From Paenibacillus sp. HWE-109 (GTDB lineage Bacteria > Bacillota > Bacilli > Paenibacillales > NBRC-103111): 64,000 bases of DNA. The stretch is from contig NZ_CP091881.1 of the NCBI RefSeq assembly GCF_022163125.1, positions 4,216,001 through 4,280,000 on the forward strand. The letters are read 5' to 3'. Position numbers and translations under genes: made by a program. The notes below the pieces were generated by a model. The model did not search any database, was not told the DNA's origin, and saw nothing but the letters and a program-made list of their open reading frames with translations. Below, piece by piece: positions 25,513 through 34,228 of the stretch; the first letter of the stretch is position 1; each line of letters opens with the position of its first letter.

Positions 25513-27255
25513 TCATTTGGTTTTCGTAATTCTAAAGTTTTGCACCGAATTTTGCAGCCCTACCGTCATTTCCGATAATTGGCGAATGGCGGATGTTATT
25601 TCCTGAATAGAAGCACTTTGTTCCTGCGCAGCGGCTGCTACTTCTTCATAGCCTGCAGATTGTTCCTCCGTAATGCCAGAAATTTTCTGCATGGCATTGG
25701 AAATGACTTCAAAAGATTTCACAGCTTTTTCTAGGGTAACCAGCAAGTGATCGGTACGATCCGAAAAGCCCGAAATGCCATTAAAAATAACTTTAAAATT
25801 CTCATAGGTGTCATTGATCCAAGTTTGACCTTGTTCGACAGCTTGATTCCCCTGCAGGATGCTTTCCATAACGAGCAGGCTATCCTTCTGGGTGCTGGAA
25901 ACGAGCTCTGTAATGGAGCTTGCGGCATTGGTCGATTGCTCGGACAGTTTCTTCACTTCACCTGCAACTACGGCAAAGCCTTTTCCTTGTTCGCCTACCC
26001 GCGCTGCTTCAATCGAAGCATTCAGAGCCAGCAGATTTGTCTGTTGCGCAATTTCCGTAATGATATGGATGATTTCGCCGATTTCTTTGGAACGATTCCC
26101 CAACTGTTGAGCAGCTTCTTGGGAATGTTTCATTTCTTTTTGAATGGCATTCATTTGGTGCAAAGTCTTCTCTACAAGTTGTTGGCCGTCTGCTGAATGT
26201 ACGCTGACTTGATGCGCCATTTCCTGCATCTCTTTAACTTCATGCGTGACCTCCGACAATTCAGAGTTGATCTCCACAATCGAAATGGTACTATCTGAGA
26301 TGGAAGAAACAACCTCTGCTACACCTTCATTCATGCTGTTCATCGAAACGGCAACCTGCCCCGCACTTGCGCTGGACTCATCCGCCGATTGATACAATTG
26401 TGCGCTGGTATTCGTAAGGAGATCTGAGGATGAGAAGATTTGACGGATAATCACATCCAAACTTCGCCGCATTTCATTAAAAGAATTAGCCAGTTTCCCG
26501 ATTTCATCAACGCGCCCAATGATGACTTGTTCGGATAAATCTCCGGCTGCAACTTTCTCCGTCAAGCGCATCAGTTGAACAACAGGTCTCGTGACACTTT
26601 GGCTGATGAAATAAGCAATCAAACTTCCAATAACCACAACGATCAAAGTGATTAAGGATGTCGCCCATACCAAATCCTGTTTCGTTTTCGTTATCACAGC
26701 AGCGTCCAAATCAATGCCGACAATGCCGATATTGTCACCCTTGCTGTTCTTGAGAGGAACAAATATGGATTTATGAATGCCAAATTCATCTTTGTAAATA
26801 TCGCTGATCGTTGCTTTATTTTCTTTGATGGCGCTATTCATTTCGGCTGTGAATGGGTACTCTGTGCCCAAATCATCGTCTACACCTGTTAAAATAACGA
26901 TTTGATCCTTGTCTTGCACCTTTTTCAAAACATAAACATTTTCAAGCGTATCCTGCTTTTTGAATTGCTCGAATTGTTGTTTGATTTTGATATAGGCCGG
27001 ATGCTCTTTGCCTGTAATTTCATCCGCATGCTCAGGAATGGAAGAAAGATATTTCGAGACATTTTCAATATTGGTTGTTAATCTTAGAACGAATTGATCT
27101 TCGAGCTTGGTCGATAAGCTTCGACTGGTCATATAGCCAGAAACGGAAAAAGCCGCACATACAAAGAACAGCAGCAGTAAGATGCTGAGGGTCATCTTCA
27201 CCGCGATATGTCCACGGAACCAGTTTATGATTGTTGTCCCAACTTGCTTAGCCAC
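25513..27255 (-). CDS. methyl-accepting chemotaxis protein with Cache-type sensor
   Basis: A 580-residue transmembrane chemoreceptor. One span is at residues ~20-40. A ~150-residue extracellular sensor of Cache type follows (TNIENVSKYLSSIPEHADEI...GDNIGIVGIDLDAAVI). A second span (SLITLIVVVIGSLIAYFIS) and a HAMP domain come next. The signalling domain has the hairpin tip EIAQQTNLLALNASIEAARVGEQGKGFAVVAGEVKKLSEQS. The frame includes a TTG at 27261, but the GTG at 27255 is better spaced from AGGAGG, which lies in the last codons of the decarboxylase gene. Coupled translation with that gene suggests a shared task. Confidence 0.92.
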   Translation of the reverse strand: MAKQVGTTIINWFRGHIAVKMTLSILLLLFFVCAAFSVSGYMTSRSLSTKLEDQFVLRLTTNIENVSKYLSSIPEHADEITGKEHPAYIKIKQQFEQFKKQDTLENVYVLKKVQDKDQIVILTGVDDDLGTEYPFTAEMNSAIKENKATISDIYKDEFGIHKSIFVPLKNSKGDNIGIVGIDLDAAVITKTKQDLVWATSLITLIVVVIGSLIAYFISQSVTRPVVQLMRLTEKVAAGDLSEQVIIGRVDEIGKLANSFNEMRRSLDVIIRQIFSSSDLLTNTSAQLYQSADESSASAGQVAVSMNSMNEGVAEVVSSISDSTISIVEINSELSEVTHEVKEMQEMAHQVSVHSADGQQLVEKTLHQMNAIQKEMKHSQEAAQQLGNRSKEIGEIIHIITEIAQQTNLLALNASIEAARVGEQGKGFAVVAGEVKKLSEQSTNAASSITELVSSTQKDSLLVMESILQGNQAVEQGQTWINDTYENFKVIFNGISGFSDRTDHLLVTLEKAVKSFEVISNAMQKISGITEEQSAGYEEVAAAAQEQSASIQEITSAIRQLSEMTVGLQNSVQNFRITKTK

Positions 27256-27261
27256 ATTCAA

Positions 27262-28929
27262 TTACCTCCTGCTTAACATGGATGACTCCGAGTATTTTTC
27301 GTAGACTTGTGTAATCGTCGTTTTTAAATATTGAATAATTTCTTCTACGTGCCTAGTCTCCGTATACGGGGAGATCACGAAGATTTTTGTCGCGTATAAA
27401 GCGATGGAGCTGTCATCCTTCGTTTGAACTAACAAATGCTTCTTGGTATCTCCAAAAAAGATACGATCGCGATGATCCCCAAGCATTTCAAACAGCCGCT
27501 CGTTGAATTTGTTATTTCGTTCTATTTCCTTGAGTGTGCACGTACCTGAAATTTCAGCCTGGAATCCAGGTTTGCTATCCGGGTAAATACGGAACAGTGT
27601 AATGATACCTGGGTTATCATCATTGACAATCTCTACTTGAGGGATCTCCCGCTTAAGCGCTGCGCGGAAAGTAAGATTCACTTCAACGAATTGGGCTAGC
27701 AATTGTTGATACCCTTGAATACCGAATGCGAGCAGTGCGCTGTAAATGCTAATCGAGCTAGCCATTCGCGAGCATTCCAGCGTATAGCCTGTGTGATACT
27801 GCCCATAACCACGATGGCCGACATACGGTGTTTCATCCGGATGCAGATCCATGAGCCGTAAATCAGCCGCGTCTTTCACTAGAAATAAGCTTGTCAAATA
27901 GGGAGTTTGGCCTAGCTTCTGGAAATCGAAGCACAATGAATCCGCCATATGTAGATGTTTCATTTTACTTTGAATCGCGATTAATGCTTGCACAACTTCT
28001 TGACTGAACGCAAGTGGATTAACATCGAAATCATAATCATTAAAGAAAGCAAAGAATCCACCCAAGGCAGAATCTGCGTGAATATGAGGTCTGGACAATC
28101 CATGCTGATTGGCTAATTGGGAAGAAACTTCATAAATGTGCGCCACATCATCAATGCCCATGGCATCTGTCGTTCCTGTTGTAGCGACGATGTAAATCGG
28201 AATTCCGCCTTGAGCAATGACTTCTGACTGCTTGATTGCCAAATCATCCACATCCATAGAGCTGTCCGCATGCGTACGAATCCTGATCAAGCGATCGCTT
28301 CCGATACCTGATGCTTCCATCGATTTAAACAAGCTGTAATGCGCAGCTTCGGAACAAAACGCATACAAATTGTTGGGAACTCCTTTTTGCAAGGCATCAG
28401 GAGCATATTTGGCAATCGCTAGTCGGAGTCCAGAAAATACCGCGCCTTGTCCTCCCCAAGTTGTATACCCCCCGCTTTGCAGCGCATCGTAACCGATTAA
28501 TTTGGACATCATGCTGGTGACTCGCACTTCCGCTTCTGCTCCAGCCGGGCCATAGACATCCCACAAATTGTTGCCATTCACCATGAAAGCTGTAATCATC
28601 CCCAAAATGCCGGGAAGACTGGCCATGGGCAAAATGTTCGTCAAAAAATATTTGGTATGGTAAGGATGGTCATGAAGCAGCTTTAGCAGCTCAACATTCA
28701 CTTCTTCCATTGGAATGCTGCCATGGGGAATGGCGCTTTCACGGATAAGATTGTTGTAGAAATGCCCTGATCGATTCTTCTCTCCCTTGAGATTAACGCC
28801 ATCCGGGTTTTTCAGCTCATCTGCACCTGTGACAATCTGTTCAATAAGCTTCATAAATATTTGACGCGTTTGAGGGTTACCATCTTCACTTGGAAATAAC
28901 TGCTGAACATTAGCTTTCTTTTCTCTCAT
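27262..28929 (-). CDS. PLP-dependent group II decarboxylase
   Basis: A 555-residue PLP enzyme of the glutamate/tyrosine/diaminobutyrate decarboxylase fold. The substrate-binding Asp region is RPHIHADSALGGFFAFF, and the PLP lysine lies in FDFQKLGQTPY. The residue before the lysine is Gln instead of the usual His (HK). Other family blocks are GGQGAVFSGLRLAI and CSEAAHYSLFKSM. It would turn an amino acid into an amine, but the substrate is unknown. The frame opens at 28977, yet GATAGGAGTG marks the ATG at 28929. It is preceded by a c-di-GMP riboswitch and followed without a gap by a chemoreceptor gene. Confidence 0.88.
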   Translation of the reverse strand: MREKKANVQQLFPSEDGNPQTRQIFMKLIEQIVTGADELKNPDGVNLKGEKNRSGHFYNNLIRESAIPHGSIPMEEVNVELLKLLHDHPYHTKYFLTNILPMASLPGILGMITAFMVNGNNLWDVYGPAGAEAEVRVTSMMSKLIGYDALQSGGYTTWGGQGAVFSGLRLAIAKYAPDALQKGVPNNLYAFCSEAAHYSLFKSMEASGIGSDRLIRIRTHADSSMDVDDLAIKQSEVIAQGGIPIYIVATTGTTDAMGIDDVAHIYEVSSQLANQHGLSRPHIHADSALGGFFAFFNDYDFDVNPLAFSQEVVQALIAIQSKMKHLHMADSLCFDFQKLGQTPYLTSLFLVKDAADLRLMDLHPDETPYVGHRGYGQYHTGYTLECSRMASSISIYSALLAFGIQGYQQLLAQFVEVNLTFRAALKREIPQVEIVNDDNPGIITLFRIYPDSKPGFQAEISGTCTLKEIERNNKFNERLFEMLGDHRDRIFFGDTKKHLLVQTKDDSSIALYATKIFVISPYTETRHVEEIIQYLKTTITQVYEKYSESSMLSRR

Positions 28930-29009
28930 AATTTCACTCCTATCGATAGAATCGTTTGAAGAAAATGCTCGCACCAAAAAGGCGTAAACAGGCTTTAAGT
29001 CCTATTCCA

Positions 29010-29105
29010 CCAATTGCTCCCCGTGCAACTGGCTGACATATCCTTGTTGGATGTAGTCCCTCTAGCTTTGCGTCCCTATTTTTCAATAGGTTTGCCATTA
29101 TAAAG
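29010..29105 (-). ncRNA. cyclic-di-GMP-I (GEMM-I) riboswitch
   Basis: On the minus strand the leader reads TGGCAAACC, a P2-type hairpin closing with GGGACGCAAAGCTA, then ATGTCAGCCAGTTGC. These are the conserved blocks of the GEMM-I aptamer (29025-29100). Directly behind, CCAGTTGC can pair instead with GCAATTGG (29010-29032). That hairpin uses the 3' arm of the aptamer and so is mutually exclusive with it, which makes it a likely expression platform. No T-run follows it, so the control mode is open. The small ORF across this region (28940-29143) is a by-product of the RNA. Confidence 0.88.
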
Positions 29106-29298
29106 TTGTGGCGATCGTTTCCATCTTCGACATTAATCGACAAAAAACTTTACAATTTTATACATCAGTATAGTATAGTAAAAGAAATAAAACAACACAA
29201 TTTACCAATATTGTTTGTTAAGATATTAATATGACACTAACTTGCTATTTTTGTATATATTTAACCATTGGTAAAACATTAGCTTATGACAAAAAAAT

Positions 29299-29342
29299 AG
29301 CTTTGCCCTAACCTCTCCAAGAGGACTTAAGGCAAAGCTCTG
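29299..29342 (-). terminator. terminator of the ABC exporter operon
   Basis: AGCTTTGCC/GGCAAAGCT arms with an inner CCTCT/AGAGG stem. A T-run follows on the minus strand. Nothing else is seen between this and the riboswitch region except AT-rich DNA (29106-29298) that probably holds the riboswitch promoter. Confidence 0.88.
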
Positions 29343-29355
29343 TATGAACTTGCGG

Positions 29356-31152
29356 CTATGAAAAAGTTTGGGCCGCATCCATATTTCCTTGCGAATGCAG
29401 GTACAATTGCTCGTAGTATCCATGAAGGGCAAGCAGTTCAGCATGGTTGCCTTCTTCAACAATTTGGCCCTGACTCATCACAAGGATGCGATTGGCATGA
29501 AGGATCGTCGAGATCCGATGGGCAATAACCAGCGTTGTTCGCCCTTCCGCCACAACCGCCAACGCCGTTTGGATCAATTGCTCCGTCTTGGAATCCAAAT
29601 TCGCTGTCGCCTCATCCAGAATTAACACTTTCGGTTCAAAGACGATAATCCGCGCAAAGGAGATCAGTTGTCTTTCCCCCGCTGAAAGCCCGCTTCCGCG
29701 TTCAGAAATTCGTGAATCATAACCATCCTTTAATCGCGTAATCAGGCTGTCGGCACCAACGAGTTGACATGCCCGAATCACATCTTCACGCGAAATCGTC
29801 TCATCGAACATCCGCACATTATCGAGAATGCTTCCTGCATATAAATAAGGTTCCTGCTGCACGAGTCCAACCATCCGGTGCAAAGCAGCCTGCGGGAGAT
29901 CGCGAATATCCGTCTCATCAATCTGGATACTGCCCTTCTGCACATCGTAGAAGCGGCATAGAAGACTAATAAGCGAGCTCTTCCCCGCACCTGTCGTTCC
30001 GACGATGCCAATCATCTCTCCAGGCTGAATATGGAGGTCCAGGTCCTCAATGATCGTTCTCTCCTGCACATATCCGAACTGAACATGATTGAAATGGATC
30101 TCGCCTTTCAGATCGCTGTCAGCAATAGGTTTGGCATTTTCCTTGTCCTTCACATCCGGTTGTGTAGAGAAAATTTTCCAAATTCGATTCAAGGAAACGG
30201 TTGTCGATTGAAGCGTATTCCACTGCTGCGTGATGTTGTTAATCGGTTGGAAAAACTGCCGGATATACGTAATAAAGGCATATAAGACACCGAATTCGAT
30301 CGTTTTATCAAATACAGCCATACCGCCTATCCAAGTAATAAAGGCCACCGATACATTGCCCAATATATCAAAGGAACGATTGAACAAGACGTTCGTCCTT
30401 ATCTCCCGCAAGTTCGCGCGAAGATAACTATGATTTCGTTCAGTAAACCGGTTCATCTGCTCTTTTTCTTGATGAAACGCTTGAATCAGATGCATGCCTG
30501 ATAAATTTTCAGCGGCAAATGCGACCATTTGAGAGAGCTGCGTCCTCGAAAGCTGATACGTTTTACGCATATACCGGCGGAAGCTGGCTGCAATTATTGC
30601 GATAATGGGAATAACAATCATGCTGTACAAGGTCAGTGTCGGGTCTAAGTGATACATGAGAACAACGATGAAAATCAGCGTCATGCCATCTCGCACCAAG
30701 CTGAGCAGCACTTGTGTAAAAAATTGGTTTAACGTCTCCGTATCACTCGACACATGGGTAATCAGGCTGCCGCTTGGCGTCTTGTCATAGTAGGACATGG
30801 ATTGTTTGAAAATATGTGCGAACAAATCCTTGCGGATTTTCGCCACGACGCTTTGTCCGGCAAACTGGAGCAAATTGTTTTGCAAATAGCTGAAAAATAA
30901 ACTGCTCACTGAAAGGCCCACATAGAACAAACAGATCAAAATCAACGAATTGTAATCATTTTTGCCAATCATCAAATTATCATCTATCGCAATTTTAACT
31001 AGATAGGGCTGAAACAAATCCGCGGCAATCCCTAGCAAGGCGCAGAATACGACAGCGATGAAGGTCCAGCGATGCGGCTTGGCGTAGCCTGATAAAAAGC
31101 GGAAAGGCGAAAGTGTCTCAGGCAGATCCAGCTGGTTTTTAGGAACTCTCAT
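29356..31152 (-). CDS. ABC exporter half, catalytically complete subunit
   Basis: A 598-residue exporter half: six membrane spans then an ATPase domain. Walker A is GTTGAGKSS, the signature is LSAGERQ, Walker B is VLILDEATANLD with the catalytic Glu, and the switch His is in VIAHRIST. It pairs with the upstream half encoded by the preceding gene, whose Walker B lacks the Glu, like BmrCD/YheIH or TM287/288 heterodimers. The open frame reaches 31209, but AAGGAGGTAACC marks the ATG at 31152, which overlaps the previous gene by 14 bases. Substrates are probably drugs or peptides. Confidence 0.9.
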   Translation of the reverse strand: MRVPKNQLDLPETLSPFRFLSGYAKPHRWTFIAVVFCALLGIAADLFQPYLVKIAIDDNLMIGKNDYNSLILICLFYVGLSVSSLFFSYLQNNLLQFAGQSVVAKIRKDLFAHIFKQSMSYYDKTPSGSLITHVSSDTETLNQFFTQVLLSLVRDGMTLIFIVVLMYHLDPTLTLYSMIVIPIIAIIAASFRRYMRKTYQLSRTQLSQMVAFAAENLSGMHLIQAFHQEKEQMNRFTERNHSYLRANLREIRTNVLFNRSFDILGNVSVAFITWIGGMAVFDKTIEFGVLYAFITYIRQFFQPINNITQQWNTLQSTTVSLNRIWKIFSTQPDVKDKENAKPIADSDLKGEIHFNHVQFGYVQERTIIEDLDLHIQPGEMIGIVGTTGAGKSSLISLLCRFYDVQKGSIQIDETDIRDLPQAALHRMVGLVQQEPYLYAGSILDNVRMFDETISREDVIRACQLVGADSLITRLKDGYDSRISERGSGLSAGERQLISFARIIVFEPKVLILDEATANLDSKTEQLIQTALAVVAEGRTTLVIAHRISTILHANRILVMSQGQIVEEGNHAELLALHGYYEQLYLHSQGNMDAAQTFS

Positions 31153-32890
31153 CGTGGTTACCTCCTTCTTGTATAGCGTGCAGCTCCGCGTACAAGCCCT
31201 CTTGCTCAATCAATTGTTCATGTGTTCCACGTTGTACGATTCTGCCTTCATGCAGCACGATAATTTCATCTGTATGCTTTAAGGCAGAGATGCGATGGGC
31301 GATCCAGATCGTCGTTTTATTCCATCTTTCTTTGCGGATCGTATCGATAATATGCTTCTCGGTTACCGAATCGACTGCGCTTACACTATCGTCGAGAATC
31401 ATCAGCGGAGAATCCTTGATAATGCCTCTGGCTAGGCTGGTTCGTTGGCGCTGCCCGCCAGAGAGCGTAACGCCTCGTTCGCCAAGTTTGGTTTCGAACT
31501 TTTCGGGGAACGATGTGATACTCGCAAGAATCTGGGCTTTCTTAGCCGCATACTCCACTTGCTCCAGAGGGGATTCCCTTTTATAAAAAGCAATATTATC
31601 CCGAATCGTCGTGCTGAACAGGAACCCTTCCTGCGGCACATAGGCAATTTGATTGCGCAGACTTTCTAGCGTCACATCGCGAATATCCGTCTCGCCAATC
31701 CAGACCGTGCCCTCAGGCGGGTCATAGATGCGCAGCATCAGCTTCACCAGCGTCGATTTGCCGCTGCCTGTTTTCCCGATTATGCCAATCGACTTACCCG
31801 GTTCAATCGTCAGAGAGATATCATGCAGCACCTCATCCTCATCATCGGGATACGCGAAGGATAAGTGTTCAATGCGAATTCCTTCATGATCCAGATCAGA
31901 TATCTGGGCAAGTTCCTTCTCAACCACCTCTGATTTCAAATCGAGCAGTTCATTCATTCTCTCCAGAGAAGCCTTGGAGCGCTGCATCGCATTGATAACG
32001 CGACCAATTTGCTGCAAGGGATTAACCATCATGCGTATGTATAGCGTTAATTCTACGAAATTACCAATCGTGATCCGCTCATGAATCGTCAAAAAGCCAC
32101 CAAATGCAATCGCAATGATGAGCGAAATAGCGCCCAGAAATGGGATCAGCGCTTCAAATAACGAGGAGAGGCGGATCAAACTCAGTTGACTGTCACGAAT
32201 CTTGTCAACCGTTTCACTGAATCTGCGTACCATGATCGGTTCTACGGCAAACTTTTTGGCAACCCGGATGCCTCCGAATTGTTCTTCCGCTGACTCGGTC
32301 ATTTTGCCCAGAGCCTCTTGAACTTGTGAGGATCTTTTTTTGATCACTGGTTGAAATTTGACCGTCAAGATGGGAATTAACAGCAGGGGGATGATGCAAA
32401 CAGCAATCAAATATAACGGAATCGAGCTGAACAACATCGTTATGATGACGGCGATGATTAATATCGCGGAGTTCACCACTTGGTTGATCCCCATCGAGAT
32501 CGATTCTCGAATCACCGTCACATCGTTCATGATGTAACTCAGCAGCTTGCCTACCCCATTCTTCGAATAAAAGGTCGCTCCAAGCTTCGTAAAGTGATCG
32601 AACAAGCGATTCCGCGAAACAAACTCAAACGTTCTTCCGTTCCGCATGATCATGTACTGACCAATCCCAGCCAAAATACCAAATGTCAAACCAATAAATA
32701 ATAACTGTAAACTGTAGTCAATAATAGTAGCTTTGTTAAGCCCGCCTTGCTTGAGTTGATCTGTAAATTGACCGAGCAGCTTAGGGTAATACGAGTAAAC
32801 GATGTTACCTACCGAAATGGACAATGCGGCAATGACGTACAACGGCCATTTCACTCTGAAAAAATCAACTAATAACCGTGTAGATTTCAC
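31139..32890 (-). CDS. ABC exporter half with degenerate Walker B
   Basis: A 583-residue exporter half. Six spans are followed by an ATPase domain with Walker A GKTGSGKST and signature LSGGQRQR. Walker B reads LMILDDSVSAVD: Asp stands where the catalytic Glu should be, which makes this the non-hydrolysing site of an asymmetric heterodimer with the downstream subunit. The switch His is kept (WIAHRIS). The start is a GTG with AGGAAGTGA upstream. The known family members BmrC/YheI and YfiB have the same length and gene order. Confidence 0.9.
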   Translation of the reverse strand: MKSTRLLVDFFRVKWPLYVIAALSISVGNIVYSYYPKLLGQFTDQLKQGGLNKATIIDYSLQLLFIGLTFGILAGIGQYMIMRNGRTFEFVSRNRLFDHFTKLGATFYSKNGVGKLLSYIMNDVTVIRESISMGINQVVNSAILIIAVIITMLFSSIPLYLIAVCIIPLLLIPILTVKFQPVIKKRSSQVQEALGKMTESAEEQFGGIRVAKKFAVEPIMVRRFSETVDKIRDSQLSLIRLSSLFEALIPFLGAISLIIAIAFGGFLTIHERITIGNFVELTLYIRMMVNPLQQIGRVINAMQRSKASLERMNELLDLKSEVVEKELAQISDLDHEGIRIEHLSFAYPDDEDEVLHDISLTIEPGKSIGIIGKTGSGKSTLVKLMLRIYDPPEGTVWIGETDIRDVTLESLRNQIAYVPQEGFLFSTTIRDNIAFYKRESPLEQVEYAAKKAQILASITSFPEKFETKLGERGVTLSGGQRQRTSLARGIIKDSPLMILDDSVSAVDSVTEKHIIDTIRKERWNKTTIWIAHRISALKHTDEIIVLHEGRIVQRGTHEQLIEQEGLYAELHAIQEGGNHDESS

Positions 32891-33063
32891 AACGACATCA
32901 CTTCCTATTACTTGTAGTCGGCACTCAACCTTTCAAGGAAAAGTTTGCCTTGTATCCCCTTACAGTATACGCCTATTCAGATTCACTTCCTATATCAGAT
33001 ATTGACGTTATAATAGAGAAGTCATCTAATCTTAACATGATCGCTCAAGGAGGATTTCCCCAC

Positions 33064-33273
33064 ATGGATTTTATATTGGATCGGATCGAAAATAAAATCG
33101 AGTTTTTTCAAGCCTATGACATGCAAACACTTGAACGGAAAATCAACGATCAAGTCGATAATAACAAGGCCTTACTGCTAGATGTGTTCGCCATCCAACA
33201 CCATATTGTTTTTGATCCGAATGCCGGCAAAATGCTGTACAGTGCCGTTGTGCATTTCAAGGTGAAATCGTAG
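33064..33273 (+). CDS. DUF2536-like small protein
   Basis: A 69-residue protein beginning MDFILDRIENKIEFFQAYDM. It resembles the short DUF2536 proteins of Bacillus and relatives, whose function is unknown. A perfect CAAGGAGG site is 8 bases ahead of the ATG at 33064; the longer open frame from 32950 has none. The predicted fold is a helix followed by beta strands (HHIVFDPNAGKMLYSAVVHFKVK). It is divergent from the ABC exporter and is followed by a long repeat-rich spacer. Confidence 0.75.
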   Translation: MDFILDRIENKIEFFQAYDMQTLERKINDQVDNNKALLLDVFAIQHHIVFDPNAGKMLYSAVVHFKVKS

Positions 33274-33361
33274 CCAGCGGCATGCAAAATAGGGCTTCCC
33301 AGCGATCGCAGAATCGCTGTTTGGACGGAAAACATGCAAAATGGGACTTTTGCGGATTGTG

Positions 33362-33391
33362 GTTCCTCTTGTGATGGACATACTGCCGCAC
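33362..33391. repeat. dispersed repeat copy (also at 41719-41748)
   Basis: GTTCCTCTTGTGATGGAC and the following ten bases ACTGCCGC-type are nearly repeated at 41719-41748 (GTTCCTCTTGCGATGGAC). Only three transitions separate the two 28-bp copies. Confidence 0.7.
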
Positions 33392-33435
33392 CGTCCAGAC
33401 AACTAAGAAAACCGGCTTCGCCGGCTTGAGAGATG

Positions 33436-33650
33436 AGCCTCCTGCAAGCGGCAAATCCGATTAAGGGAACTGTAGGACGCTAATTAGGCAAATAGCAGGG
33501 ATGCGAGGGAGATAGCGGAACTACAGGGTCTTATTTCCACGAAAAGCGCTGAACTTCCCAGGAAATAGCAAAATAACGGCCTGTAGTTCCCCGAGCCTCG
33601 CAATAATTCCACTTTTCGCCAATATAGCGCACTGTAGTTCCCTCAACCTC
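33436..33650. repeat. intergenic repeat family, copy A
   Basis: A noncoding stretch with a close relative at 51277-51490. Shared blocks in order: GATGAGC, CAAGCG, AAATCC, TAGCGGAACTA, AGGGTCTTATTTCCACGAAA, GCTGAA, TAGCGCACTGTAGTTCCCTC and CTCGCTAT. The motif ACTGTAGTTCC recurs within it. The whole spacer 33274-34228 (955 bp) contains no supported gene. Confidence 0.85.
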
Positions 33651-33937
33651 GCTATCATGGTACTTTTTGATAGAATTGCTGCTAGGTACCCCAGTCAATG
33701 TACCTTGAGGGAAACCACCATCCCCCAACGAACTCAATACCCTTTATTTGATCAAAATCGCTCATTCTGAAAATCTTATGAACTCCAATAGCTCTATTAC
33801 AAGAAAACGACCACCTTTCCACCTAAAATCTGCTCGATAGCGCCAATTCAGTTCATTAAATCTCCAAAGTAGCCAATTTCTCGTCTATAAGCATCATACA
33901 GTTCATTAAGATACCCTTCAGACCGAAAACCTCCAAA

Positions 33938-34018
33938 GCAAAGTAGTCTGTGGTGGAAGCCATAGCAAAGAAGTCTGGGGTGAAAGCCACAGCAAAGAAG
34001 TCTGTGGTGGAAGCCAAT
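33938..34018. repeat. three 27-bp tandem repeats
   Basis: Units starting GCAAAGTAGTCTG (33938), GCAAAGAAGTCTG (33965) and GCAAAGAAGTCTG (33992), each ending GGAAGCCA or close. The period is exactly 27 bp. No ribosome site supports translation in either direction. Confidence 0.9.
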
Positions 34019-34052
34019 GTAAAAAACCTAGCCTGCGGCTAGGTTTTTTACA
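34018..34052. terminator. perfect 16-bp hairpin, terminator-like
   Basis: TGTAAAAAACCTAGCC / GGCTAGGTTTTTTACA with a 3-base loop and T-run. It is not directly next to a gene end. The same CCTAGCC/GGCTAGG core occurs in the hairpin at 51538-51583. From 34053 to 34228 nothing further is recognised. Confidence 0.7.
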
Positions 34053-34228
34053 CTTGTGCACTTGGGGGTAAATAAGCAAGCTAGATGGGCTTATTTCCGC
34101 CAAAAATGAACAATAGGCACTCCTAATTTGCTTAAACATCCAAAGCAGCAGCCATTCACACGAATAAGTCCGTTCAGCTACCTTTTTCCGAGCGCATCGA
34201 ACCCGCAATGGAGGTCCACAGCGCAGAT

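Noticed and set aside
28940..29143. 67-residue minus-strand ORF upstream of the decarboxylase
   Set aside because: It is the translation of the c-di-GMP riboswitch and its flank. The conserved bases are explained by RNA structure, and no ribosome site fits.
33531..33737. Minus-strand ORF of 68 residues within repeat copy A
   Set aside because: The frame is not kept in copy B, so the repeat is noncoding.
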